This document shows positions 25,337-34,262 of a stretch of DNA of 35,606 nt, one piece after another (within the stretch, counting starts at the first letter, position 1; the number at the start of each line of letters is the position of its first letter). The DNA lies in the NCBI GenBank assembly GCA_030831965.1, contig JAURJZ010000029.1:1-35606 (forward strand), given 5' to 3'. Made by a program: the position numbers and the translations under genes. This stretch comes from Verrucomicrobiota bacterium. GTDB lineage: Bacteria; Verrucomicrobiota; Verrucomicrobiia; Opitutales; UBA953. The notes under the pieces were generated by a model. It did no database searches. It was not told where the DNA came from and saw nothing but the letters and a program-made list of their open reading frames with translations.

Positions 25337-25531
25337 AGCGCACGGCTGCACAGGGGCACGGGAGGTGGCACTCGCCACCGCTCGCTGCCTTCTATGGGGA
25401 ATTAAAGAGATGAAGGGACATCGACCGCCCTCCGGCGTTTCTCTATATTCTGGCAACCCGAAGGGTTCGCCCTCCCGTGCCCCTGTGCCGCTGTGCTGCC
25501 GTAACCCGTGCCCTGTTGAGCGCTTGCGCGC
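25337..25531. repeat. Intergenic repeat element between outer membrane factor gene and gnd
   Basis: An 18-bp perfect inverted repeat, GCACAGGGGCACGGGAGG (25348-25365) and its complement (25471-25488), encloses about 105 bases. Inside are a hairpin GGTGGC/GCCACC (25364-25379) and a stem GGC-AACCC/GGGTT-GCC with one bulged C (25452-25471). The words ATTAAAGAGATGAAGGGA (25401-25418) and CCCGTGCCCCTGTGCCGC (25474-25491) recur near 33502-33519 and at 33916-33933. No coding sequence is seen. It probably also ends transcription of both convergent genes. Confidence 0.65.
25452..25471. terminator. Hairpin between convergent operons, possible terminator
   Basis: GGC at 25452-25454 and AACCC at 25455-25459 pair with GGGTT (25463-25467) and GCC (25469-25471), leaving a GAA loop and one bulged C. 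No T-run follows on either strand, so termination is inferred from position only. Confidence 0.4.
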
Positions 25532-27031
25532 TCACGCCTTCAGCTGGGGGCGCTTGGGGTGGGGCCAGTCGATGTGGAAGAACTCGCCCCGCGGCTTGTC
25601 GGTGCGCTCGTAGGTGTGCGCGCCGAAGAAGTCGCGCTGCCCCTGCAGCAGGTTCTGCGGCAGGCGCTCCGTGCGGTAGGAGTCGAAGTAGGCCAGGGCC
25701 GAGCCGAGGGTCGGCACGGGGATGCCGTGCTTCACCGCGAGGCCGATCACCTTGCGCCAGTTCTTCTGCGCCTTGCGCATCGTCTTCTTGAAGTGCCCGT
25801 CGAGCAGCAGGTTGGCCAGGCGGGGCTTCTTGTCGAAGGCCTCGGTGATCTTCTGCAGGAAGCGCGCCCGGATGATGCAGCCGCCCCGCCAGATCTGGGC
25901 GATCTCGCCGAAGTTCAGCTTCCAGCGGTGTTCCTTCTGGGCCTCGCGCATCAGCTGGAAGCCCTGGGCGTACGAGCAGATCTTCGAGCAGTAGAGCGCG
26001 TCGGCGATCATCGCCACGACCTTCGCCCGCTCGACCTTGCCCGTCATCCGCGGCTTGGGCCCGCGCAGCGACTTGGCCGCCGCCACCCGCTCCTCCTTGA
26101 TCGCCGACAGGCAGCGCGCGAACACCGCCTCGGCGATGGTCGGCGCGGCCACGCCCATGTCGAGCGCGTTGGCGCTCGTCCACTTGCCCGTGCCCTTCTG
26201 GCCGGCCGTGTCGAGGATGACGTCCACCAGGGGCGCGCCGGTCTCGGGGTCCTTCTGGCGCAGCACCTTCGCGGTGATCTCGATGAGGAAGGAGTTCAGC
26301 TCGCCCTGGTTCCACTCCTCGAAGACCGCCCCGATCTCGTCGGGCGTCATGCCGAGCAGGCCGCGCATCAGGTCGTAGGCCTCGCAGATCATCTGCATGT
26401 CGCCGTACTCGATGCCGTTGTGCACCATCTTGACGTAGTGGCCGGCGCCGTCGGCGCCGATGTGGGCCACGCAGGGCACGCCGCCCTTGATCGGCTTGCC
26501 GGGCTTGGCGCCCGTCAGTTCCGCGCCCGTCGCGGCGTCGACCTTCGCCGCCACCGCCTCCCAGATCGGCTTCAGCTCGGCCCAGGCCGCGGGGTCGCCG
26601 CCGGGCATGAGCGAGGGGCCGAACCGCGCGCCCTCCTCGCCGCCCGACACGCCCGAGCCGATGAAGCGGAGCCCCTTGGCCTTCAGCGCCTTCTCGCGGC
26701 GGATGGTGTCGGTCCAGAGCGCGTTGCCGCCGTCGATGATGATGTCGCCCGGCTCGAAGACCGCGGCGAGCTCGTCGATCACCGCGTCGGTGGGGCCGCC
26801 GGCCTTGACCAGGATGACCGCCTTGCGGGGCTTGCGCAGCGAGGCGGCGAACTCCGCCATCGTGCGGGCGCCGGTCAGCTTGCCCGGGGTTCCGCGGTTG
26901 GCCGCCACGAACTCGTCCGTCTTGGCCGTCGTCCGGTTGTAGACGGTGATGGGGAAGCCGTGGTCGGCGATGTTCAGGGCGAGGTTCTGGCCCATCACGG
27001 CCAGGCCGATGAGGCCGATGTCGGATTGCAT
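25532..27031 (-). CDS. gnd: 6-phosphogluconate dehydrogenase (decarboxylating)
   Basis: It oxidises 6-phosphogluconate to ribulose-5-phosphate and CO2 in the oxidative pentose phosphate pathway, yielding NADPH. The 499-residue protein starts with a dinucleotide-binding segment ([20 protein letters not shown], 6-25), then has IIIDGGNA near 97-104, [21 protein letters not shown] (126-146), and the catalytic K201 and N205 in [17 protein letters not shown]. The usual length is 468-482; the extra residues include an insert of about 20 around 168-187. The start at 27031 gives a normal N-terminus. It diverges from gltB across about 180 bases that hold both promoters. Its stop sits in a 7-bp inverted repeat, TGAGCGC (25517-25523) and GCGCTCA (25528-25534). 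Confidence 0.95.
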   Translation of the reverse strand: MQSDIGLIGLAVMGQNLALNIADHGFPITVYNRTTAKTDEFVAANRGTPGKLTGARTMAEFAASLRKPRKAVILVKAGGPTDAVIDELAAVFEPGDIIIDGGNALWTDTIRREKALKAKGLRFIGSGVSGGEEGARFGPSLMPGGDPAAWAELKPIWEAVAAKVDAATGAELTGAKPGKPIKGGVPCVAHIGADGAGHYVKMVHNGIEYGDMQMICEAYDLMRGLLGMTPDEIGAVFEEWNQGELNSFLIEITAKVLRQKDPETGAPLVDVILDTAGQKGTGKWTSANALDMGVAAPTIAEAVFARCLSAIKEERVAAAKSLRGPKPRMTGKVERAKVVAMIADALYCSKICSYAQGFQLMREAQKEHRWKLNFGEIAQIWRGGCIIRARFLQKITEAFDKKPRLANLLLDGHFKKTMRKAQKNWRKVIGLAVKHGIPVPTLGSALAYFDSYRTERLPQNLLQGQRDFFGAHTYERTDKPRGEFFHIDWPHPKRPQLKA

Positions 27032-27210
27032 GGTTGGCAGAGGGAAGGGGCGGTGGGGCGGGGCTGGCAAACGGAAAAAACCCGCCCCCGCCCCGGGGTC
27101 AAAGTCCTTGCCTCCCCCCGTCGCTCCGCCATACGTCCACCCCCTGACGTCAACGTCCGGCGCGCCCCCCTGCCGCCGGCTCGCGCGCCGTCCCCCCTCC
27201 AGCACCGACC
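27032..27210. promoter_or_regulatory. Divergent control region between gnd and gltB
   Basis: This 179-base gap lies between the two divergent starts. It holds a palindrome TGACGTCA (27145-27152) and the short repeat ACGTCC on both sides of it (27134 and 27153). I see no convincing -35/-10 pair. The region is C-rich and G-rich rather than AT-rich. A regulatory role is inferred from position. Confidence 0.35.
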
Positions 27211-30200
27211 ATGGCCACGACCTTTCCCAACCCCTCCCCGCTCTGGCGTCCCGAGCAGGAGCGCGACGCCTGCGGCGTCGGCTTCATCGCCAACCTCCGC
27301 GGGGAGAAGTCCCACGCCCTGGTCGAGCGCGCCCTCGAGGGCCTCCGCAACCTCGCCCACCGCGGGGCCATCGACGCCGACTCCGTGACCGGCGACGGCG
27401 CCGGCCTCCTCACCCAGATTCCCCACGAGCTCATCCGCCGCCACCTGACCGGCAAGGGCAAGATCCTCCCGCGAGAGGAGGACACCGCCCTCGCCATGAT
27501 CTTCCTCCCCCGCGAGGACTACCAGCGCTCCCACGGCAAGAAGATCGTCGAGGAGGCCGTCCAGGCCGAGGGCCTCTCCTTCGTCGCCTGGCGCCAGGTC
27601 CCCGTCGACCCCGCCTGCCTCGGCAAGAAGGCCGAGCTCACCCGGCCCGACATCTGGCAGGCCGTCGTCGCCCGCAAGGCCGACGCCGAGTCCGCCATCT
27701 CCGACGACGAGTTCGAGCGCCGCTGCTTCCTCGCCACCAAGGTCGCCGAGCGCCGCGCCGCCGAGGCCCGCGTCGAGGGCTTCTACATCTGCTCCTTTTC
27801 CAGCCGCACCGTCACCTACAAGGGCCTCTTCAACGCCCCCCAGGTCCGCAAGTTCTACACCGACCTCAAGGACCCCGCCTTCGCCACCGCCTTCGTCCTC
27901 TTCCACCAGCGCTTCGCCACCAACACGCTGCCCGACTGGACCAAGGCCCATCCCTTCCGCTGCATCGCCCACAACGGCGAGATCAACACCATCCGCGGCA
28001 ACCGCAACATGATGCGGGCCCGCGAGTTCTCCGACATCTCCGGCAAGTGGGGCGAGCGCTACGCCGACCTCCGGCCCATCATCCAGCCCGGCATGTCCGA
28101 CTCGGCGTCGTTCGACAACGCCTTCCAGCTCCTCGTCGCCGACCTCCCCCCCGCCAAGCGCTGCGGCATCGTCGCCGCCTCCATGATGATGCCCGCCGCC
28201 TGGGAGAACGACCCCCACCTCCCCGGGCGCGTCCGCAACTTCTACCACTACCAGTCCCTCGTGATGGAGCCCTGGGACGGCCCCGCCGCCGTCGTCTTCA
28301 CCGACGGCCGCCTCGTCGGCGCCTCCCTCGACCGCAACGGCCTCCGCCCCCTCCGCTACAAGCAGTACGCCGACGGCACCGTCGTCGCCGCCTCCGAGGC
28401 CGGCCTCATCGCCTCCTGGGGCTCCCCCGTCGTCCGCGCCGGCCGCCTCGGCCCCGGCCGCATGTTCGCCCTCGACCTCGCCGCCGGCCGCTTCCTCGAC
28501 GACGCCGACTGCAAGCAGGTCCTCGCCGACCGCCGCGACTACGGCGCCTTCCTCCGCGACGCCGTGCTCGACCTCCACGGCCTCGCGCGCGGCAAGCCCG
28601 CCCCCGCTCCCGCCGGCGACACCCTCCCGCTCCAGCTCGCCTTCGGCTCCGACCTCGAGGAGCGCGACCTCATCCTCGCGCCCATGGCCAACACCGCCCA
28701 GGAGGCCGTCGGCTCCATGGGCGACGACACCCCGCTCGCCGCGCTCTCCCGCCGCCCCCGGCTCCTGCCCACCTACTTCAAGCAGCTCTTCGCCCAGGTC
28801 ACCAACCCGCCCATCGACCCCATCCGCGAGTCCTTGGTCATGTCCCTGACCAACTACCTCGGCGGCCAGATCGGCATCTACGAGACCCTCCAGGACAAGC
28901 GCACCTTCCTCCAGGTCGACACCCCCTTCCTCCTCCCCGCCGAGCACGCCGAGATCCCCGTCCACTTCGCGGCCAAGCTCCTCGACCTCGACGCCACCTT
29001 CGCCGCCGCCGCCGGACCCGGCGGCCTCGAGCCCGCCCTCCGCCAGCTCGGCGAGGCCGCCGTCGCCGCCGTCCGCGACAAGGGCGTCCGCGTCGTCCGC
29101 ATCTCCGACCGCGCCACCTCCGCCGCCCGCGCCCCCATCCCCGCCCTCCTCGCCGTCGGCTTCGTCCACCAGTCCCTCGTCCGCGCCGGCCTCCGCCTTC
29201 GCTGCGGCATCGTCGTCGAGACCGGCGAGGCCCGCGACGTCCACCAGCTCGCCTGCCTCATCGGCTACGGCGCCACCGCCGTCTTCCCCTGGCTCGCCTA
29301 CGAGGTCGTCCGCGACCTCCACGCCGGCGGCAAGCTCGACCCCAAGCTCGACCTCGCCAAGGCCTTCGAGAATTACCGCAAGGCCGCCGGCAAGGGCCTG
29401 CTCAAGATCATGTCCAAGATGGGCATCTCCACCCTGCTCTCCTACCAGGGCGCCCAGGTCTTCGAGGCCCTCGGCGTGGGCGACAAGGTCATCGCCGACT
29501 GCTTCGACGGCACCCCCTCGCCCATCGGCGGCGTCGGCTACGAGGAGCTCGCCGGCGAGACCCTCCGCCGCCACGCCCGCGCCTTCGCCCAGCCCGCCTC
29601 CGAGCTCCCCAACGAGGGCTGGTACCTCGTCAACAAGAAGGGCGACGGCGAGGCCCACGGCTGGAACCCCAAGGTCGTCGCCGGCATGGGCAAGTTCCTC
29701 AAGTCGGGCGGCGACGCCGCCGGCTGGTCCGAGTGGCGCGCCGCGGCCGACGAGCACGCCCCCGTCACCCTCAAGGACCTCCTCGCCTTCAACTTCGCGG
29801 CCAAGCCCGCCGACCTCGCCGAGGTCGAGCCCGCCTCCGCCATCCGCCGCCGCTTCACCACCGCGGGCATGTCCCTCGGCGCGCTCTCGCCCGAGGCCCA
29901 CGAGTGCCTCGCCATCGCGATGAACCGCATCGGCGGCAAGTCCAACTCCGGCGAGGGCGGCGAGGATCCCCGCCGCTTCCGGCCGCTCGACAACGGCGAC
30001 AACGCCAACTCCGCCATCAAGCAGGTCGCCTCCGGCCGCTTCGGCGTCACCGCCGAGTACCTCGCCTCCGCCAAGGAGATCGAGATCAAGATCGCCCAGG
30101 GCGCCAAGCCCGGCGAGGGCGGCCAGCTCCCCGGCCACAAGGTCTCGCCGCTCATCGCCACCCTGCGCTACTCCGTCCCCGGCGTCACCCTCATCTCGCC

Positions 30201-31734
30201 GCCGCCGCACCACGACATCTACTCCATCGAGGACCTCGCCCAGCTCATCTTCGACCTCAAGTGCGTCAACCCGCGCGCCAAGGTCTGCGTCAAGCTCGTC
30301 TCCTGCTCCGGCGTCGGCACCGTCGCCGCCGGCGTGGCCAAGGCCTACGCCGACGTCATCCTGGTCTCCGGCCACGAGGGCGGCACCGCCGCCTCGCCGC
30401 TCTCCTCCGTCAAGAGCGCCGGCTCCGCCTGGGAGATCGGCATCGCCGAGGCCCACCAGGTGCTGATGATGAACGACCTCCGCGGCCACGTCACCCTCCG
30501 CACCGACGGCGGGATGAAGACCGGGCGCGACATCGTCATCGCCGCCATCCTCGGCGCCGAGGAGTTCAACTTCGGCACCGCCGCCCTCATCGCCGCCGGC
30601 TGCGCCATGTTCCGCGTCTGCCACCTCAACACCTGCCCCGTCGGCGTCGCCACCCAGCGCGAGGACCTCCGGGCCAAGTTCCGCGGCAAGCCCGAGAACG
30701 TCATCCACTTCTTCAACGCCGTCGCCGAGGACGTCCGCGCCATCCTCGCCAAGCTCGGCAAGCGCTCGCTCGACGAGGTCGTCGGCCGCACCGAGCTCCT
30801 CCGCTTCGTGCCCGACGCCGACAACCCCAAGACCGCCCGCCTCCGGCTCGACCACCTCCTCTTCGACCCCGACCCCGCCGGCGACGCCGCCCGCATCCAC
30901 ACCCGCGAGCGCAACAACCCCCCGGGCCACGACCTCGTCGTCGACGACATCGTCCTGCAGGACGCCCGCCACGTCCTCGTCCACAAGGGCCCCGGCTTCT
31001 CCGCCACCCACAAGGTCCGCAACGTCCACCGCAACATCGGCACCCGCCTCGCCGGCGAGATCGCCTACCTCCACGGCAACAAGGGCCTCCCCGAGGGCCT
31101 CATCGACCTCACCTTCGAGGGCAGCTCCGGCCAGTCCTTCGGCACCTTCTGCGTCCAGGGCATGCGCCTCCGCCTCCTCGGCGAGGCCAACGACTACGTC
31201 GGGAAGGGCATGAACGGCGGCGAGATCATCCTCCGCCCCGCGGCCGACGCCGCCTTCCCCTGGCACGAGAACATCATCATGGGCAACACCTGCCTCTACG
31301 GCGCCACCGGCGGCACCCTCCTCGCCGCCGGCCGCGCCGGCGAGCGCTTCTGCGTCCGCAACTCCGGCGCCACCGCCGTCGTCGAGGGCCTGGGCGACCA
31401 CGGCTGCGAGTACATGACCGGCGGCACCGTCGTCGTCCTCGGCCCCGTCGGCCGCAACTTCGGCGCCGGCATGTCCGGCGGCCTCGCCTTCGTCTGGGAC
31501 CCCGACCGCCGCCTCGACACCCTCCTCAACCCCGAGATGGTCGAGCTCCGCGACGTCCCCGCCGCCGAGTCCGACGCGCTCCGCGCCCTCGTCTCCCGCC
31601 ACGCCGAGGCCACCTCGAGCCCCCACGCCAAGGCCCTCCTCGCCGACTGGCCCAAGACCCTCGCCGCCCTCCGCCGCGTCACCCCCATCGGCAGCGAGGC
31701 CACCCTCGCCGCGCCCGCCGTCGCCAAGGCCTGA
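27211..31734 (+). CDS. gltB: Glutamate synthase large subunit
   Basis: This 1507-residue enzyme transfers the glutamine amide to 2-oxoglutarate. Domains in order: a class II glutamine amidotransferase whose catalytic Cys is C21 (RDACGVGF) after a short propeptide, with conserved H-Q-R-F-A-T-N and HNGEINT blocks; a central domain; an FMN-binding TIM barrel (about 810-1190) with [13 protein letters not shown]; 3Fe-4S ligands C1131, C1137 and C1142 in [12 protein letters not shown]; and a C-terminal beta-helix (about 1260-1480) rich in G-x-N-G repeats. Length is standard. No gltD (small subunit, electron input) is adjacent, because miaB follows; the small subunit or a ferredoxin partner must be encoded elsewhere. 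The start ATG lacks a Shine-Dalgarno and follows a C-rich leader. Confidence 0.97.
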   Translation: MATTFPNPSPLWRPEQERDACGVGFIANLRGEKSHALVERALEGLRNLAHRGAIDADSVTGDGAGLLTQIPHELIRRHLTGKGKILPREEDTALAMIFLPREDYQRSHGKKIVEEAVQAEGLSFVAWRQVPVDPACLGKKAELTRPDIWQAVVARKADAESAISDDEFERRCFLATKVAERRAAEARVEGFYICSFSSRTVTYKGLFNAPQVRKFYTDLKDPAFATAFVLFHQRFATNTLPDWTKAHPFRCIAHNGEINTIRGNRNMMRAREFSDISGKWGERYADLRPIIQPGMSDSASFDNAFQLLVADLPPAKRCGIVAASMMMPAAWENDPHLPGRVRNFYHYQSLVMEPWDGPAAVVFTDGRLVGASLDRNGLRPLRYKQYADGTVVAASEAGLIASWGSPVVRAGRLGPGRMFALDLAAGRFLDDADCKQVLADRRDYGAFLRDAVLDLHGLARGKPAPAPAGDTLPLQLAFGSDLEERDLILAPMANTAQEAVGSMGDDTPLAALSRRPRLLPTYFKQLFAQVTNPPIDPIRESLVMSLTNYLGGQIGIYETLQDKRTFLQVDTPFLLPAEHAEIPVHFAAKLLDLDATFAAAAGPGGLEPALRQLGEAAVAAVRDKGVRVVRISDRATSAARAPIPALLAVGFVHQSLVRAGLRLRCGIVVETGEARDVHQLACLIGYGATAVFPWLAYEVVRDLHAGGKLDPKLDLAKAFENYRKAAGKGLLKIMSKMGISTLLSYQGAQVFEALGVGDKVIADCFDGTPSPIGGVGYEELAGETLRRHARAFAQPASELPNEGWYLVNKKGDGEAHGWNPKVVAGMGKFLKSGGDAAGWSEWRAAADEHAPVTLKDLLAFNFAAKPADLAEVEPASAIRRRFTTAGMSLGALSPEAHECLAIAMNRIGGKSNSGEGGEDPRRFRPLDNGDNANSAIKQVASGRFGVTAEYLASAKEIEIKIAQGAKPGEGGQLPGHKVSPLIATLRYSVPGVTLISPPPHHDIYSIEDLAQLIFDLKCVNPRAKVCVKLVSCSGVGTVAAGVAKAYADVILVSGHEGGTAASPLSSVKSAGSAWEIGIAEAHQVLMMNDLRGHVTLRTDGGMKTGRDIVIAAILGAEEFNFGTAALIAAGCAMFRVCHLNTCPVGVATQREDLRAKFRGKPENVIHFFNAVAEDVRAILAKLGKRSLDEVVGRTELLRFVPDADNPKTARLRLDHLLFDPDPAGDAARIHTRERNNPPGHDLVVDDIVLQDARHVLVHKGPGFSATHKVRNVHRNIGTRLAGEIAYLHGNKGLPEGLIDLTFEGSSGQSFGTFCVQGMRLRLLGEANDYVGKGMNGGEIILRPAADAAFPWHENIIMGNTCLYGATGGTLLAAGRAGERFCVRNSGATAVVEGLGDHGCEYMTGGTVVVLGPVGRNFGAGMSGGLAFVWDPDRRLDTLLNPEMVELRDVPAAESDALRALVSRHAEATSSPHAKALLADWPKTLAALRRVTPIGSEATLAAPAVAKA

Positions 31735-31742
31735 GCCCAGGC

Positions 31743-31784
31743 GCGCCGCTCGGCCGAGGGCGCGGCGCGGTTTCCCGGAAACCG
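31743..31784 (+). terminator. Tandem hairpins between gltB and miaB
   Basis: Two stems follow the gltB stop. GCGCCGC (31743-31749) pairs with GCGGCGC (31762-31768) around a TCGGCCGA-containing loop, and CGGTTTC (31768-31774) pairs with GAAACCG (31778-31784) around CCG. They share base 31768, so only one may form at a time. No T-run follows, so this could be a weak terminator or an mRNA-stabilising structure. Confidence 0.45.
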
Positions 31785-31805
31785 CCCCCGCCCCCTTACC
31801 TCCCC

Positions 31806-33134
31806 ATGCACCGCGTCCACATCCGCACCTACGGATGCCAGATGAACGAGCGCGACTCCGAGGGCGTCGCCGCCCTCCTCCGCGCCAAGGGCTATGTCGT
31901 CCAGGATGACGAGGCCGGGGCCGACATCGTCCTGGTCAACACCTGCTCCATCCGCGGCCTCGCCGAGGAGAAGGCCATCGGCAAGGCCGACCACCTCCTC
32001 CGCGCCCGCCGCGAGGGCCGCGGCCCCCGCCTCGTCGGCATCCTCGGCTGCATGGCCCAGAACCGCGGCGCCGAGCTCCTCGACCGCCTGCCCGACCTCG
32101 ACCTCGTCGTCGGCACCCAGCGCCTCCGCCACATCCCCGACCACCTCGGCCGCCTCCTCGCCGACCCCGCGCCCGCGCGGCGGATCGACCTCGCCGAGGA
32201 GGCCGGCTTCGAGGACGCCCTCCCCGGCCGCGCCGACGGGCGCCAGGTCGCCGCCTTCGTCAGCATCCAGCAGGGCTGCGACATGCGCTGCGCCTACTGC
32301 GTCGTCCCCCGCACCCGCGGCCCCGAGCGCTCCCGCCCGCCCGAGTCCATCCTCGCCGAGATCCGCGCCCTCGCCGCCGCCGGCACCCGCGAGGTCACCC
32401 TCCTCGGCCAGATCGTCAACCAATACGGCCGCGGCTCCCAGCGCGCCGAGGGCGGCCTCTCCCCCTTCGTCCGCCTCCTCCGCCAAGTCGCCGCCATCCC
32501 CGGCATCGACCGCATCCGCTACACCGCCTGCCACCCCATCGGCTACCGGGCCGACCTCGTCGCGGCGCACGCCGACATCCCCGAGCTCTGCGCCCACGTC
32601 CACCTCCCCTTCCAGTCCGGGTCCGACCGCATCCTCCGCGCCATGCGCCGCCCCTACCTCGCCGAGCGCATCCGCCGCCTCGCCGCCTCGCTGCGCGCCG
32701 CCCGCCCCGGCCTCACCCTCTCAACCGATGTCATCGTGGGCTTTCCCGGCGAGACCGACGCCGACTTCGCCCAGACCGAGTCGCTCTTCCGCGAACTCGG
32801 CTTCGAGCACGGCTTCCTCTTCAAGTACTCCCCCCGCCCCGGCACCCCGGGCCACGCCCTCGGCGACCCCGTCCCCGCCCCCGACAAGGAACGCCGCCTC
32901 GCCCGCCTCCAGGAACTCCTCGCCCTGCGCTCCTCCACCGAGAACCTCCGCCAAATCGGCACCACCCAGTCCGTGCTCGTCGAGGGACCCGATCGCCGCG
33001 GCGGCCGCCTCATGGGCCGCACCGAGAACGAGCGCCGCGTCATCCTCGACGGCCCCTCCTCCCTCATCGGGCACATCATCCCCGTCCATGTGACCGCCGC
33101 CGGCCAAACCTACCTCGAGGGCAAACCGGCCTGA
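31806..33134 (+). CDS. miaB: tRNA-2-methylthio-N6-dimethylallyladenosine synthase MiaB
   Basis: This radical-SAM methylthiotransferase adds the 2-methylthio group at A37 of tRNAs that already carry i6A. The 442-residue protein has the N-terminal UPF0004 domain with the second cluster cysteines C11, C47 and C82, then the radical SAM cluster C158-x3-C162-x2-C165 (CDMRCAYC), and a C-terminal TRAM domain (about 375-440). These are the three marks of MiaB. Early conserved text is RTYGCQMNERDSE. The start at 31806 gives the standard N-terminus and lacks a Shine-Dalgarno, like its neighbours. It lies 71 bases after gltB, and a small membrane-protein gene follows after 21 bases. Confidence 0.95.
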   Translation: MHRVHIRTYGCQMNERDSEGVAALLRAKGYVVQDDEAGADIVLVNTCSIRGLAEEKAIGKADHLLRARREGRGPRLVGILGCMAQNRGAELLDRLPDLDLVVGTQRLRHIPDHLGRLLADPAPARRIDLAEEAGFEDALPGRADGRQVAAFVSIQQGCDMRCAYCVVPRTRGPERSRPPESILAEIRALAAAGTREVTLLGQIVNQYGRGSQRAEGGLSPFVRLLRQVAAIPGIDRIRYTACHPIGYRADLVAAHADIPELCAHVHLPFQSGSDRILRAMRRPYLAERIRRLAASLRAARPGLTLSTDVIVGFPGETDADFAQTESLFRELGFEHGFLFKYSPRPGTPGHALGDPVPAPDKERRLARLQELLALRSSTENLRQIGTTQSVLVEGPDRRGGRLMGRTENERRVILDGPSSLIGHIIPVHVTAAGQTYLEGKPA

Positions 33135-33155
33135 GCCCCGCGCACCTCCCTTGCC

Positions 33156-33506
33156 ATGTCCTCCTCACCCACGACGACAAACCACGGCTGGGGCAATGTC
33201 CTCCTCGACACCGTCATCGCCTGGCTCCTTCCCTCGGTCGCCGGCACGATTTTAAGACTCATCGTTCCCGAGGGAGCCGTCCTCGTCGGCGCCCTCATCG
33301 CCCTTCAACTCCTCGCCTTCTTTCTCATCGGCAAGGTCCGGGGCAGGGCAGGGCTCGTCCCCCACCTCGCCAAGGTCGTCGGCCTCATGGCAGCCCTCTC
33401 CCTCGTCCTCTGTGGCTTACAAGTCGAAGGATGGCTCCTCCTCCTCCCCGTCCTCGCCGCCAACGCCGCCCTCGGCGGCTGGGTCGGCTCGCGTCAGAGC
33501 GATTAA
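33156..33506 (+). CDS. Small integral membrane protein, unknown function
   Basis: This 116-residue protein has about three membrane segments (roughly residues 38-57, 70-87 and 92-109). The hydrophilic N-terminus is short, and the chain has no recognisable catalytic motif. It starts 21 bases after miaB and may be co-transcribed. A 453-base noncoding repeat region begins right after its stop; the repeat word ATTAAAAGGATGAAGGGA (33502-33519) overlaps the stop codon itself. I do not recognise a family. Confidence 0.6.
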   Translation: MSSSPTTTNHGWGNVLLDTVIAWLLPSVAGTILRLIVPEGAVLVGALIALQLLAFFLIGKVRGRAGLVPHLAKVVGLMAALSLVLCGLQVEGWLLLLPVLAANAALGGWVGSRQSD

Positions 33507-33959
33507 AAGGATGAAGGGATGGATGGATTCCCGCTCTACCCTCCCAGGACTCTGCCATCCGATTCCTGTCTCGGGTAGGGACGCCTGTCCCTAGGCGTCC
33601 GTGCTATCTCCCGTGCCCCCGTGCCCCTGATGCCCGTTGCGCAGGGAGGCCTCTCCGAGGCCTCCGCGGGTAAGCGGTGACGGCGGCGTCCGCGGTGACA
33701 GCGGGCTACAACTCGCTGACGCTCGTCACCTCTCCCCCGCTCCCCTCTAACACCGCTATCTCGCTAGAGAACTTATAAGCTAGAGAGCTATCTGCCGTGC
33801 CCCTGTGCCCCCGAGCCGCCGTGCACCCCCCTTGCGCCCTTGGCGCCGCCCCCGTGCCGCCGAACACCCTCTCGCGCCCCTGGGCGCCGCCCCTGTGCCG
33901 CCGTGCACCCTTCCCCCCGTGCCCCTGTGCCGCCGTGCCCCTGATGCCCGTCATTAAAT
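33507..33959. repeat. Noncoding repeat- and hairpin-rich region
   Basis: I see no credible gene in these 453 bases. Hairpins include GGACGCCT (33579-33586) with AGGCGTCC (33593-33600), and GGAGGCCTC (33645-33653) with GAGGCCTCC (33657-33665). The 19-mer CCGTGCCCCTGATGCCCGT occurs exactly at 33619-33637 and 33933-33951. GCCGTGCCCCTGTGCC-type words repeat near 33794 and 33890-33935. GCTAGAGA is repeated directly around 33765-33787. These words are shared with the intergenic element at 25337-25531. tRNA-Gly(TCC) begins just beyond. Confidence 0.7.
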
Positions 33960-34033
33960 TGGTGCGGGTAACCAGATTCGAACTGGTGTCACCACTTTGG
34001 AAGAGTGGGGTCCTACCACTGAACGATACCCGC
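33960..34033 (-). tRNA. tRNA-Gly (anticodon TCC)
   Basis: On the minus strand the acceptor stem is GCGGGTA (34033-34027) with TACCCGC (33970-33964). The anticodon stem CCACT/AGTGG encloses CTTCCAA with anticodon TCC at 34001-33999. The T arm is ACCAG/CTGGT around TTCGAAT. The discriminator is A and the CCA end is encoded (33962-33960). It reads GGA and GGG glycine codons, complementing the GCC tRNA elsewhere in the window. Confidence 0.96.
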
Positions 34034-34084
34034 GTTCCGGACCCCCCCACGCTCGCCGCGAAACCCCCAACCGTCAAGGTAAGG

Positions 34085-34262
34085 CTGAGTTGATCCCGAA
34101 CAGGGATGAGAAGATGAGGGGATGGAGGGACAATCCCGGCCGCGGGACGGCGGGATTCCTCTCATCCGACGTTCCTCTTTGATTTCCCTTCCGCCTTGCC
34201 CCTTTATCCCCCGACACCTCCCCCACTCCTCGCCCCTCACTCCTCGCTCCTCACTCCTCACA
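34085..34262. repeat. Structured noncoding repeat region upstream of M24 peptidase gene
   Basis: ATCCC/GGGAT forms a small hairpin (34093-34107). GGATGAG (34104-34110) can pair with CTCATCC (34161-34167), enclosing AATCCCG (34132-34138) and CGGGATT (34151-34157), so a long imperfect hairpin is possible. The AGATGAGGGGATGG text recalls the ATGAAGGGA repeat words at 25401 and 33502. Next to the start codon lies a pyrimidine-rich stretch of repeated CTCCTCAC units (about 34229-34262). No gene is seen. Confidence 0.55.

Noticed and set aside
25337-25531. Possible CRISPR or insertion-sequence remnant because of repeated words and an 18-bp inverted repeat
   Set aside because: There are no regularly spaced direct repeats with unique spacers, no transposase frame and no target-site duplication that I can see.
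26946-31805. Very long open frame running through gltB into miaB, apparently over 2000 codons
   Set aside because: The gltB-overlapping part is arginine/proline-rich and has no domain, while the real gltB frame is fully conserved; very high GC removes stop codons by chance. miaB starts at 31806.
33797-34093. 98-codon open frame in the repeat region crossing tRNA-Gly(TCC)
   Set aside because: It reads proline/arginine/alanine repeats from the C-rich tandem words and overlaps the tRNA gene antisense; it has no plausible start context or domain.
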